A DNA stretch of 64,000 nucleotides. Source: Pseudanabaena frigida (lineage in GTDB: Bacteria > Cyanobacteriota > Cyanobacteriia > Pseudanabaenales > Pseudanabaenaceae). Below, in pieces: positions 55,901 through 63,714 of this stretch (position 1 is its first letter; the number at the start of each line of letters is the position of its first letter). The notes beneath the pieces were generated by a model. It ran no database searches, was not told the DNA's origin, and was given only the letters and a program-made list of their open reading frames with translations. The position numbers and the translations under genes are program-made. Location of the stretch: positions 108,236 through 172,235 of the forward strand of contig QBML01000005.1 in assembly GCA_003242085.1 (NCBI GenBank). Direction: 5' to 3'.

Positions 55901-56707
55901 ATTGCTAGTTGTGCTGAAGACTGCACGATTAAATTATGGGATGTTAGCAGTGGTAATTGTTTAGCAACGATCACTGAACATCCAGACTTAGCCAGAACCT
56001 TAGTATTTAGTCATGATAGTAAGCTGCTGGCTACTGGTGAAACTAGTAAAGCGATCAAATTGAGAGACATTGTCACTGGCGAATGTTTTCGAATTTTTGA
56101 AGGACACACTTCTGCGATTTTATCCATCGCTTTTAGTCCCGACGATCGCTACATCATCAGCAGTAGTCGTGACAAAACAGTAAAAATATGGGATGCAAAA
56201 ACAGGAGATTGCATACAAACCATTGATCAATTTGCTACGACTATTTCTAACATTGCATTCATGCCATCGAATCCCGATATCGCAGTTGGATGTGGTGGAA
56301 AAAATATTTATTGCTGGAATATTCAAAGTGGCGAATTAGTAACTGAATCAATAGTTCACGAAAGCACCGTATTGACCATTGCGCCTAGTCCTAATGGAAT
56401 GATACTTGCAAGCGGAGGAGAAGACACACAAATAAATATTTGGAGATATCAAGATGGTCAATTAGTAAATACTTTGATTGGACATACTGGTACTGTCTAC
56501 GCATTATCATTTTCTTCTGATAACAGTCTGATCGCCAGTAGCAGCCGTGATGAAACTGTTAAACTTTGGGATGTTGAAACTGGTAGGTGCCTTAGAACCT
56601 ATCGCGAGCCACGTCCCTATGAAGGTCTAAATATCTATGAAGCCTCAGGTTTAACAGCTGCCCAGAAAGCTAAGCTAATTGCTCTAGGCGCGATCGAAGA
56701 TCATTAA
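52976..56707 (+). CDS. NB-ARC ATPase with WD40 repeats (STAND protein)
   Basis: The 1243-residue protein has three parts. Residues about 1-85 form the helical vMAP-type N-terminal domain (ELSLEERSLTRVEQSVFLGV, LSYSEIAKQTGYDAGYIKLV), resembling a winged-helix. Residues about 112-400 form the NB-ARC switch: FYGRGEEL, Walker A GMGGLGKT (142-149), Walker B RCLLVLDNFES, and a GNPLALKI motif. Residues about 592-1201 contain about 15 WD40 blades, one of them (the eighth) degenerate, ending in a LTAAQKAKLIALGA tail common to this cyanobacterial family. STAND proteins assemble on ligand binding; roles include signalling, heterocyst or defence-type programmed death. No effector domain such as a nuclease or caspase is seen, so it probably recruits a separate one. 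Start is ATG at 52976. Confidence 0.9.
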   Translation: MTADEAVTFIELSLEERSLTRVEQSVFLGVWQGLSYSEIAKQTGYDAGYIKLVSHKLWHLLTETFGEKITKSTVQNIIRRQMLSKRPNLTTATFPNSHVETSSHQDWGEVVDVTFFYGRGEELSTLEQWVDRDRCRLVAILGMGGLGKTALSVKLAQQLQHKFDFVVWRSLNNAKTPSEMLSAIIHFLSQQQETPDTTDTNALISRLMEYLQRYRCLLVLDNFESVLKDEAQTGAYRKDYEGYGSLLRRVGEVSHRSCVVITSREMPEEVATLEGDILPVRAMQLKGLDEPAAERVLEAKGIKAVTDDLHRLVDWYRGNPLALKIAATSIKDLYSGSINRFLEQKTIIFSGIGNLIEQQYQRLTAHEKQVMIWLAINREPVQPSELRSDIVPIIEQNHLMMSLRSLKRRSLVEHTPAGFTQQPVVMEFVTNLLIDQIYQEITQEHPLGVLPSIQLKLNRQLFYLRHYALIKATAKDYVRQSQIRLILEPLVVKLLGRLGSKQMVSKELFQTLTELRRRELRPEGELKSTFGYGGGNIINLLCNLGIDLTGTDFSYLAIRQAYLSEVKLHRVNFSQTALIKSVFAEVIGGVLSVAFSADGKLLAIGDTKGDIHLWRVSDGKPLLTYRGHKGWVVSVCFNPEGTVLASSSIDQSIKLWDVSTGDCLSTLQGYIGAVMSVSFSPDGTILASGHADRTVRLWRSGQCIKVLHGHEDIVEAVAFSSKGNLLASGSDDCTVRIWDIETGECLRVFEGHEDIIWSIAFSHNGKVLASGSEDKTTRLWSVETGICVKTFTGHTHTVFAVSFSHDGSTLATGSGDRTIRLWDLKTAQCIKTLTGHNHWVRSVAFHPERLILASSSGDEMVKLWEIDTGFCMRTFQGHTGRSWSAQSDNQTSGNISNEHLLNLWEVTSGQQFRILQGYTNAVRSVAFNLEQTILVSGGDDSIIRLWDIQSGKCIRALNGHAGHVWQVAFSPSGTLIASCAEDCTIKLWDVSSGNCLATITEHPDLARTLVFSHDSKLLATGETSKAIKLRDIVTGECFRIFEGHTSAILSIAFSPDDRYIISSSRDKTVKIWDAKTGDCIQTIDQFATTISNIAFMPSNPDIAVGCGGKNIYCWNIQSGELVTESIVHESTVLTIAPSPNGMILASGGEDTQINIWRYQDGQLVNTLIGHTGTVYALSFSSDNSLIASSSRDETVKLWDVETGRCLRTYREPRPYEGLNIYEASGLTAAQKAKLIALGAIEDH

Positions 56708-56714
56708 TAACTGA

Positions 56715-56789
56715 TATAGCAATAAAAGAGATAGCTAGACCCAAATAAATAGAGGCGGCGCGAAGCGCCGCCTCTATTTATTTGGGTTT
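56715..56789 (-). mobile_element. Miniature inverted-repeat element, copy 11 (right-truncated)
   Basis: Left end TATAGCAATAAAAG with AGATAGCTAG is followed directly by ACCCAAATAAATAGAGGCGG, a perfect hairpin of the AATAGAGGCGG class, then GGGTTT and no right terminus. The usual GACAAATCAAA segment has been lost from the left arm. It lies 8 bases after the WD40 stop. Confidence 0.82.
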
Positions 56790-56850
56790 GAGCGCAAAGT
56801 GCTGTAAATCTATCCCGAACTGAAAATAGATATCCTAGCTTCGAGGCTAT

Positions 56851-57990
56851 CTATTTTTGAATGACTTTTTCGTAGACAGTTTTCATGTGACGGGCAATCA
56901 CTTGCCAATCGTAATTTTTACGAACATAGGCTTGGCATTCTTCAGCACTTGGCATTTGTCTCTGTCCTGACAAAGCTTCAATAATTCCTTGGGCTAATTG
57001 TCCAGTTGTACTACCTTCCAAAATCAGATCGGAATTAAAGGGCTGCAAAACTTCGGGAATTCCGCCAATTGGTGTACCTAAAACAGGTGTACCTGCCGCC
57101 AAAGACTCAATTACGATTAGCCCAAATCCTTCTAGGGAGATCGTTGGTACGATCGATAACTCCGCAGCACGATAGGCGATCGCTAGGTCGCTATCTGGGA
57201 CAAATCCTAGTAATTGCACATGGTTTTCTAGTTGAAGTTCTTGAATCTGCGATCGCAACATATTCGAGATCGCCCCTTTACCAGCAATCAGTAGTAACAC
57301 GTCTGGATGCTGTTTCTTGACTAAGGCGATCGCCGAAATCAAATTCTCTAAACCCATACGCTGCACTAAACGTCTGACACAGAAAATAATTCGTCGATCC
57401 TGCGGCCAACCAAGTTTTTCTCTGGCTTGAGAAATCGATAAGTCCACATCAAATTCCTTGGTGTCAATTCCCCCTCCCACAATAAAAATCTTTTCTAACG
57501 GCACATTATAGGTTCGATGTAAAATCTGTCGAAATGATTCCGATAAAACAATAAATCCATTAGCTCTTTGATAGACCATTTTTTCAATCGCTAACTTCCC
57601 GCAAGTTGATAGTCTTCCACCACCTTCCGCTCTACTCTCAAGCGCCCAAGGCCCATGAAAATGCATTACTAATGGAAGCTTACCAAAGCGATCGATTGCA
57701 GGAAGGGTATAGAGAGCAAAATGTGTTGCCACTAGATCGTAGGTAGAACTTGCTAAGACCCGATCTACAGCTTTTCTAAGACTTAGCGATCGCTGCCAAG
57801 TCGAACTATCTGCTTGGGCAAATGTTTCTACCCTTCCAGCCGAACTTTGTCTAACGCGATCGGAGCCAACTACCAAACCACTTACCTCAACCCCAACCTG
57901 AGGCAAATAGTTTACGCAACCATAGTAAACACGTGCTAGACCACCTGCCTCTTCCAAAAACCAGCTCGTACCTAGTTGCAATGTTTTCAT
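56851..57990 (-). CDS. GT4-family glycosyltransferase
   Basis: The 379-residue GT-B enzyme starts LQLGTSWFLEEAGGLARVYYG and has the donor-site region IVPTISLEGFGLIVIESLAAG with TPVLGTPIGGIPEV (EX7E pattern). It resembles the sucrose-synthase/mannosyltransferase-like GT4 group; the acceptor is unknown. It is probably part of the exopolysaccharide gene set at 47.5-52.6 kb, which it resembles in orientation but is separated from by the NB-ARC/WD40 gene. Start is ATG at 57990. Confidence 0.9.
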   Translation of the reverse strand: MKTLQLGTSWFLEEAGGLARVYYGCVNYLPQVGVEVSGLVVGSDRVRQSSAGRVETFAQADSSTWQRSLSLRKAVDRVLASSTYDLVATHFALYTLPAIDRFGKLPLVMHFHGPWALESRAEGGGRLSTCGKLAIEKMVYQRANGFIVLSESFRQILHRTYNVPLEKIFIVGGGIDTKEFDVDLSISQAREKLGWPQDRRIIFCVRRLVQRMGLENLISAIALVKKQHPDVLLLIAGKGAISNMLRSQIQELQLENHVQLLGFVPDSDLAIAYRAAELSIVPTISLEGFGLIVIESLAAGTPVLGTPIGGIPEVLQPFNSDLILEGSTTGQLAQGIIEALSGQRQMPSAEECQAYVRKNYDWQVIARHMKTVYEKVIQK

Positions 57991-58018
57991 AGAATCTTTT
58001 TAATTGATAGCTCAAGAC

Positions 58019-58053
58019 AAAGCCGAGGATAGTATAGTGCTATCCTCGGCTTT
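58019..58053. terminator. Hairpin terminator downstream of the broken PEP-CTERM-like gene
   Basis: AAAGCCGAGGATAG pairs perfectly with CTATCCTCGGCTTT around 7 bases. It lies between the GT4 start and the upstream pseudogene, where it would end the pseudogene transcript. Confidence 0.75.
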
Positions 58054-58149
58054 AATATGTCCATATTACATGTAAGAATAGTGGCGCAGATTACTATAGT
58101 TTCTACGCTCTAAATCTATGATAGGACTCAGGACTAGGCTACAGAATCA

Positions 58150-58853
58150 CTAGACATCTTTTTGTTTGCGCTTGAGTGCCTTACTACCAAAGAAAGCAGC
58201 TGCAAGAGCAATACCAGTAACAATCGCAGGTACTGGGACTGGCTTAGCGATAACAATAAAATCGTTGTAATCCTTATCACCCTTAAAAGTGTCATTGACC
58301 GCAATTACACGATATCCCTGAGGCACATAAGTATTGTAGCCTGTTGAAATGCAACATTGTAAGGTGCAGCATCGACGCTAGTTAAACCTAAAACAGTATC
58401 GGTCGTAGTTGCAATGTAAAACCCCTTATTTAGCCCTGAATAAATTGTAGGAGTGCCCACAGGCTCGACAGTTTGCAAGAAGAAAGCTCCAACTTCAAAA
58501 TTTTGGAAAGTTTTGCCAAAATCAAAAGTATATGTTGAAGGATTTGGATCGCCTACATTACCGGGAACGCTACGATCTAACTCTTGGAAAAGAGTGGTTT
58601 GCTTTACACCCAAAGTACTTCCTACATTCTAAGCTATCCCAAAATTAGACTTGTAGCTGCCATAGGAACCAACAAATGTAAACTCCCACAACCCACTAAA
58701 TTCAATACCATTGTTAAGAGGGAAAACTGGATAATTATCCGCATAAATAGATGCAGCTTTTGCAGATGGCGCTAATACTGAAATGCCTACAATGCTGGAA
58801 GAAGCTACAGCCAAACTGAGACCAAGTGTAGATAGTTTAATAATTTTTTGCAA
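58150..58853 (-). pseudogene. PEP-CTERM-like secreted protein with one in-frame TAG and one frameshift
   Basis: The minus strand starts MQKIIKLSTLGLSLAVASSS (signal peptide, AKA cleavage-type), runs in frame to TAG (58629-58631), then continues in the same frame as GSTLGVKQTTLF... to the stop at 58305. The true 3' part lies in another frame: after NVAFQQ the reading GYNTYVPQGYRVIAVND, GDKDYNDF and AKPVPVPAIVTG, a hydrophobic helix and KALKRKQKDV follow to TAG at 58150. The last part is a PEP-CTERM/exosortase-type sorting signal and GDKDYNDF resembles DUF4114. So the ancestral gene encoded an exported, sorted protein, probably linked to exopolysaccharide. Both lesions could be assembly errors. 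Confidence 0.8.
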
Positions 58854-59438
58854 TCAATTTAGATGTATTTAACAAGTTTGACTTACTACGAATAAGCACT
58901 TGAGACGATCTAATTGACACTTTAGTAATCAGTATGGTTTTAAACTATGCCAACACCGCTCAAACTGTCAAATTTGAGCTACATGATTACTAGATCGTAA
59001 AATTTGTTAGTAAGTATATTGAGATTTAACTAGTAAAAAGCATGGTCTTTCAATTACCATCACCACTCAGTTTTGCTTTAACTTGAGCTGCTAAATACTA
59101 GGCGTTATGCTGGTTTCATACTATTTCTCAAACTAGACTAAATTGCCCTATTTGAGCCACATTTGAAAAACAGATAAACATCGCAGCAACAACAGAAAAT
59201 CATCTATATATTCCCTCTAACGACATTGTTAAGATTGGAAAAGAAAAATTTATAAGTGAGTCAATTTATTGCAGCTAACTTCCTACAGGTTTACTGCAAT
59301 GGAATTATGTTACAGGAAAAAACAGCTAAAGAACCCGTAACTTATACCTTTTTTTCGCAAAAAAGCTATATATCGGTTATTGATAAGTTATATTTTGTTA
59401 TTTTCAATACACCTTAACTTGCAAAACCTAGTCCCAAT
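58854..59438. other. Intergenic region, no recognised gene
   Basis: These 585 bases are AT-rich and mostly unstructured. One possible dyad (ATTGCAG...CTGCAAT, 59268-59301) is weak. The pseudogene promoter and the ferredoxin promoter should both be here. Confidence 0.55.
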
Positions 59439-59657
59439 ATGGCTTATACGATCGTCTCAAATATATGTGAAGGCATTGCAGAATGTGTACCCGCTTGTCC
59501 AGTTGCTTGTATCGAACGAGGAGAAGGTGCAAATAGTAAAGGAACCATTTGGTTTAAAATCGATGCTTCGATCTGCATTGACTGTGGAGTATGCTTGCAG
59601 GTATGCCCTGTTCAGGGCGCAATCTTACCTGAAGAGCGTCTAGAATTGGTAATTTAG
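59439..59657 (+). CDS. Bacterial-type 2[4Fe-4S]/7Fe ferredoxin
   Basis: A 72-residue electron carrier with eight cysteines: Cys10, Cys16, Cys20 and Cys24 in the first half and Cys46, Cys49, Cys52 and Cys56 in the second (CIDCGVCLQVCP). The first set lacks the usual CxxCxxC spacing (Cys10 is followed by five residues before Cys16), a variation reminiscent of 7Fe ferredoxins, so the first cluster could be 3Fe-4S or 4Fe-4S. ATG 59439 (MAYTIVSNI). It lies upstream of rimP by 391 bases. Confidence 0.88.
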   Translation: MAYTIVSNICEGIAECVPACPVACIERGEGANSKGTIWFKIDASICIDCGVCLQVCPVQGAILPEERLELVI

Positions 59658-60048
59658 AGTAAGAAAATTTGCTTTGTGGACTTTCTTATTTCTAGATTTG
59701 GAATGGGCATGATAGTATAAAGCTCAGTGCCAGCAGGAAATAAATAAAAGTAAACATTAAGATAATTGTGTTTTACCTGTAGTACGCAAGCTCCTAAAAA
59801 ATGCACTCGAACTTAACTTGTTGCATGTTTTGCGTGTGACGACGCTAGGGTCTATGACAGAAAAAGAATCACAATAGTGGTGATTTTGCTACGGTTGGTT
59901 ACTGATAAAAGCACTCAAGGAGTGGGCAATTGTCCCACTTTTTTGTTTTTTAGGCTTGTTTTTTAACTTGTCATAAACTTGCTTTTAACAACTTATCTCA
60001 GCATATATTGCATCAAAATTCCGAATAAACGCTCAAATCGTAAATTTT
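59658..60048. other. Region between ferredoxin and rimP with a terminator
   Basis: These 391 bases contain a clear rho-independent terminator at 59921-59950. The 100 bases before it have uneven base use and could form an independent small transcript, but no known RNA family was recognised. The rimP promoter must lie between 59950 and 60040. Confidence 0.5.
59921..59950 (+). terminator. Rho-independent terminator 100 bases before rimP
   Basis: AGTGGG and CCCACT pair around CAATTGT and are followed by TTTTTTGTTTTT on the plus strand. It lies 264 bases past the ferredoxin stop, too far for a simple end of that transcript, so it may terminate a small RNA or act as an attenuator ahead of rimP-nusA. 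Confidence 0.8.
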
Positions 60049-60510
60049 ATGAGTCATCCTCTAATTCCGCAAATTTTTCAAATTGCTGAAGAAGTTGCCT
60101 CGCCCCTTGGGTTAGAGGTTGTCGATGTTGTGTTGCATACCAATAAAAATCCTGTGGTGTTGCGGGTCGATATTCGCAATCCCGACCAAAATACGGGACT
60201 AGATGATTGCGAGCGGATGAGCCGTGCATTAGAGCCGACTCTTGATGCGATCGATTTAATTCCCCATGCCTATGTGTTAGAGATTTCTAGCCCAGGTGCG
60301 GAACGTCAGTTAGAGGGCGATCGCGAGTTTATTGCTTTTAAAGGTTTTATGGTCACCGTTAGCACAACAGTAACTCATGAGGGTAAACAAAGTTGGACTG
60401 GACATCTGATTTCCAGAAATGAGACGCATGTCATCATCAGCATCAAAGGTCGAATCGTCAGTATTCCCCGTGAACTAGTCGATCGAGTTGAGCTATCAAA
60501 AATGGAATAG
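60049..60510 (+). CDS. rimP: Ribosome maturation factor RimP
   Basis: RimP helps mature the 30S subunit. The 153-residue protein has the N-terminal RimP fold (QIAEEVASPLGLEVVDVVLH), the conserved DDCERMSRALEPTLD segment and YVLEISSPGAERQL, then the C-terminal SH3-like part. It starts the rimP-nusA-ylxR operon. ATG 60049. Confidence 0.95.
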   Translation: MSHPLIPQIFQIAEEVASPLGLEVVDVVLHTNKNPVVLRVDIRNPDQNTGLDDCERMSRALEPTLDAIDLIPHAYVLEISSPGAERQLEGDREFIAFKGFMVTVSTTVTHEGKQSWTGHLISRNETHVIISIKGRIVSIPRELVDRVELSKME

Positions 60511-60594
60511 AAAACCTACCAAGATAAACGGCTTAAAGCTATGTTTATCTCGATATTCAAAGTTGTTTAGTTATATAGAAGCGAGAAGAATTTT

Positions 60595-61836
60595 ATGTCA
60601 TTATTGAATTTACCTGGGTTGGGGCAGATGGTAGAAGTGATTAGCAAAGAGCGAAATCTCCCCAAACATGCCGTCCAAAATGCTTTGCGAGAAGCTTTAC
60701 TGAAAGGATATGAGCGGTTTCGTAAAACCTATCGCTCCGATGGAATTACCTTTGAAGAAGAGTATTTTAATAACTTCGATGTCGAACTAGACCTTGAAAG
60801 CGAAGGGTTTCGGGTTTTAGCGACAAAAATGATTGTTGATGAAGTCGGTGATGCCGATCATGAAATTGGACTTTCTGAAGTCCGTGAAGTTGCCCCTGAA
60901 GCTCAAGCAGGTGGCACGGTAGTCGTCGATGTAACTCCAGAACAGGGAGACTTCGGGCGGATGGCAGCAATTCAGACAAAGCAAGTGCTAGCCCAAAAGC
61001 TCAGAGATCAACAGCGCAAGATTATTCAAGAAGAGTTTCAAGATGTTGAAGGTACAGTTTTGCAAGGTCGAGTACTACGTTTTGAGACGACTTCGGTAAT
61101 CGTTTCGGTAAGTAGTGGTTTTGGTCAGCCAGAAGTTGAAGCAGAATTGCCCAAGCGAGAACAATTAGCAGGAGAAAGACCATACCGTCCTAATATGACC
61201 CTTAAGGTCTATTTGAAAAAAGTGTTTGAAGGCTCTCGGCGCGGTCCACAGCTATTAGTATCACGGGCAGATGCAGGCTTAGTCGTATATTTATTTGCCA
61301 ACGAAGTCCCTGAAATTGAAGAAGAAATTGTAAGAATAGTGGCAGTAGCGAGAGAAGCTAATCCTCCATCTCCTGCTGTTGGTCCGCGGACAAAAATTGC
61401 AGTAGACACTCTCGAACGAGATGTCGATCCTGTAGGTGCTTGCATTGGTGCGCGAGGAGCGAGAATTCAGGCTGTTGTCGCTGAATTGCGTGGAGAAAAG
61501 ATTGACGTGATTAGGTGGTCTCCAGATCCCTCGACTTATATTGCCAACTCGTTAAGTCCTGCAAGAATTCATGAAGTTCGCTTGATTAATGCTGACGAGA
61601 GAATTGCTCATGTGCTTGTCCCTGAGGATCAGTTAAGTCTGGCGATCGGTAAGGAAGGACAAAATGTCCGCCTAGCAGCTCGTCTAACTGGTTGGAAAAT
61701 CGATATCAAAAATTTGGCAAAGTACGATTATGAAGAGGAGGATCGAAAGATGCAGCAAAGTGTTGCAAGTACGATCAGAACTCTCGAACAATCCGAACAA
61801 GATGATGAATCTGACTATGAAAACGATGAAGAGTAA
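60595..61836 (+). CDS. nusA: Transcription termination/antitermination factor NusA
   Basis: NusA modulates RNA polymerase pausing and termination. The 413-residue protein has the N-terminal domain, an S1-type segment around 135-205, and KH domains with VGACIGARGARIQAV and LAIGKEGQNVRLAARLTGW. The C-terminus is short and acidic (QDDESDYENDEE) without the AR repeats of E. coli NusA, as is normal for cyanobacteria. It lies 84 bases after rimP. Confidence 0.96.
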   Translation: MSLLNLPGLGQMVEVISKERNLPKHAVQNALREALLKGYERFRKTYRSDGITFEEEYFNNFDVELDLESEGFRVLATKMIVDEVGDADHEIGLSEVREVAPEAQAGGTVVVDVTPEQGDFGRMAAIQTKQVLAQKLRDQQRKIIQEEFQDVEGTVLQGRVLRFETTSVIVSVSSGFGQPEVEAELPKREQLAGERPYRPNMTLKVYLKKVFEGSRRGPQLLVSRADAGLVVYLFANEVPEIEEEIVRIVAVAREANPPSPAVGPRTKIAVDTLERDVDPVGACIGARGARIQAVVAELRGEKIDVIRWSPDPSTYIANSLSPARIHEVRLINADERIAHVLVPEDQLSLAIGKEGQNVRLAARLTGWKIDIKNLAKYDYEEEDRKMQQSVASTIRTLEQSEQDDESDYENDEE

Positions 61837-61897
61837 AAATCCAGAAGTCAGGGCAAGCGCGACTTATCTTGATTCAAAAAATGAGGAGTAAATTAGT

Positions 61898-62197
61898 TTG
61901 GCTCTAAAGCTACACCGCCGTTGCGTTAGTTGCCAATGTATTGCTATGCGAGATACTTTTTGGCGAGTGGTTCGCGTTCCGATCGCTGCTAATGAAAAGT
62001 ATCTGACTGACAAATCTCTCAATGAGAGTAATGTCAAGCAATTTCAAATCCAACTAGATGATGGGATGGGGCGATCGGCATATGTCTGTAAAAAATTAGA
62101 TTGTTTACAACTAGCCCAAAAGAAAAATCGTCTAGGGCGATCGCTCCGAACATCTATTCCAGCTGCGATTTTTGATATTCTCAAGTCGCGGCTGTAA
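61898..62197 (+). CDS. ylxR: YlxR-family (DUF448) RNA-binding protein
   Basis: The 99-residue protein has the YlxR pattern: RRCVSCQCIAMRDTFWRVVRV, GRSAYVCKKLDCLQLAQKKNRLGRSL and a terminal ILKSRL. YlxR is a small nucleic-acid-binding protein linked to RNase P and translation genes. Start is TTG 61898, supported by GAGGAG 9 bases upstream and by the family N-terminus. In most cyanobacteria infB follows; here galE does. Confidence 0.92.
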   Translation: MALKLHRRCVSCQCIAMRDTFWRVVRVPIAANEKYLTDKSLNESNVKQFQIQLDDGMGRSAYVCKKLDCLQLAQKKNRLGRSLRTSIPAAIFDILKSRL

Positions 62198-62315
62198 AAA
62201 TCACTCTATACAAACGCTTTGACATCTAGGAATCTGGTAACAAGGAATCCAAACTCCATTCATGTCATAAGTAATGACGGTTATTGAAATTACGTTAAAG
62301 AAATAACGAAAAGCT

Positions 62316-63305
62316 ATGAGCAAGCAAACAATTTTAGTCACGGGTGGAGCAGGATATATCGGCTCTCATGCGGTAAAAGCTCTGCAACTGGTTGGCTATG
62401 AAGTTTTGATTTTGGACAATCTTGTATATGGCCATCAAGATATTGCCCAAACTCTAGGTGCAGAATTAATTGTTGGTGATACCAACGATCGCGGGTTGCT
62501 AGATAAATTATTTAGCGATCGCCCTATCAGTGCAGCCATGCATTTTGCCGCCTATGCTTACGTGGGCGAATCAGTAAATCAGCCCGACAAATATTATCGA
62601 AACAATGTTGTCGGTACTTTATCTTTGCTAGAGGCAATGGTTGCGGCTAACATTAAAACCTTTGTCTTTTCTTCAACTTGCGCTAGTTATGGAGTACCGC
62701 AGCAAATACCAATTACCGAAGATCATCCTCAAGCACCGATCAATCCCTACGGTGCTACGAAGCTAATGGTCGAGCGAATTTTGCAAGATTTTGATGTTGC
62801 CTATGGTCTGAAGTCGGTAATTTTTAGATACTTTAATGCCGCAGGTGCAGATCCTAATGGGGCGATCGGCGAGGATCACAATCCTGAAACGCACTTGATT
62901 CCGCTAATTTTACAGACCGCTTTAGGTAAGCGCGATGCGATTACAGTTTATGGATCGGACTACGCTACTCCCGATGGAACCTGTATCCGTGACTATATCC
63001 ATGTAACAGATCTTGCGGAAGCGCATGTGTTGGGATTGCAATATTTACTGAAGGGAAACAAGAGCGAAATTTTTAATCTTGGCAATGGTAACGGTTTTTC
63101 GGTTAAAGAAGTCATTGACGCAGCGAAGAAAATTACAGGTAAGCCGATAAATGTAGTTATGGGCGATCGCCGAGTGGGCGATCCACCAGCCTTGGTTGGC
63201 AGCAGTGAAAAAGCGAGAAAAATTTTAAATTGGCAGCCAAAATATGCCGATCTAAATTTGATTTTGCAACATGCATGGCAGTGGCATCAAAAGCGTCATG
63301 CCTAA
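62316..63305 (+). CDS. galE: UDP-glucose 4-epimerase
   Basis: GalE interconverts UDP-glucose and UDP-galactose for surface polysaccharides. The 329-residue SDR begins ILVTGGAGYIGSHAVKALQL (NAD loop), has SSTCASYGVPQQIP, the YxxxK pair in NPYGATKLMVERIL, and RYFNAAGADPNG and YGSDYATPDGTCIRDYIHV typical of GalE. It begins 118 bases after ylxR and probably has its own promoter. ATG 62316. Confidence 0.95.
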   Translation: MSKQTILVTGGAGYIGSHAVKALQLVGYEVLILDNLVYGHQDIAQTLGAELIVGDTNDRGLLDKLFSDRPISAAMHFAAYAYVGESVNQPDKYYRNNVVGTLSLLEAMVAANIKTFVFSSTCASYGVPQQIPITEDHPQAPINPYGATKLMVERILQDFDVAYGLKSVIFRYFNAAGADPNGAIGEDHNPETHLIPLILQTALGKRDAITVYGSDYATPDGTCIRDYIHVTDLAEAHVLGLQYLLKGNKSEIFNLGNGNGFSVKEVIDAAKKITGKPINVVMGDRRVGDPPALVGSSEKARKILNWQPKYADLNLILQHAWQWHQKRHA

Positions 63306-63339
63306 TCAAGGTGTAGCGTGAAGTGCTACACCTTGATTA
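63303..63339. terminator. Bidirectional terminator between galE and phhB
   Basis: TAATCAAGGTGTAGC pairs perfectly with GCTACACCTTGATTA around GTGAAGT. It contains the galE stop region and abuts the stop of the convergent phhB gene. Confidence 0.85.
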
Positions 63340-63621
63340 CAGAAGTTTGTCAATTTTTTTGGCTAGTTCAAAGTCAAGCTCGCTAATGCCATTAGCATCG
63401 TGGGTAGTGAGATCGATTTTGACCTTGTTATATACATTGAAAAGTTCGGGATGATGCCCCATCTTGTCGGCAACGATCGCCACTTTACTAATAAATCCAA
63501 AAGCTTCTACAAAATCGCGAAATTTAAAGCTTTTTTGTAGCTTTCCATCAACTACCGCCCAGCCTGCTAACTGAGCGATCGCAGATGAAATTTCTACTTC
63601 AGATAATTTCTTGATAGACAT
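63337..63621 (-). CDS. phhB: Pterin-4a-carbinolamine dehydratase
   Basis: The 94-residue enzyme shows the PCD/DCoH fold: [37 protein letters not shown] with the catalytic histidine pair, and [19 protein letters not shown]. It dehydrates pterin carbinolamine and may assist cyanobacterial pterin metabolism or, in cyanobacteria, carboxysome-linked roles proposed for PCD-like proteins. ATG 63621. Confidence 0.93.
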   Translation of the reverse strand: MSIKKLSEVEISSAIAQLAGWAVVDGKLQKSFKFRDFVEAFGFISKVAIVADKMGHHPELFNVYNKVKIDLTTHDANGISELDFELAKKIDKLL

Positions 63622-63714
63622 AAGTTTGCAAATATTTTTGAATTACAAAATTAATAATCAACGATTCTTTAATCTGTTCATCAAAAAATCATATATAGTA
63701 AATTCAAATAAGAA

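Noticed and set aside
59800..59950. Known small RNAs (6S, Yfr1, Yfr2, 4.5S RNA) before rimP
   Set aside because: None of the conserved cores I recall for these RNAs was found; kept only as an unassigned possibility.
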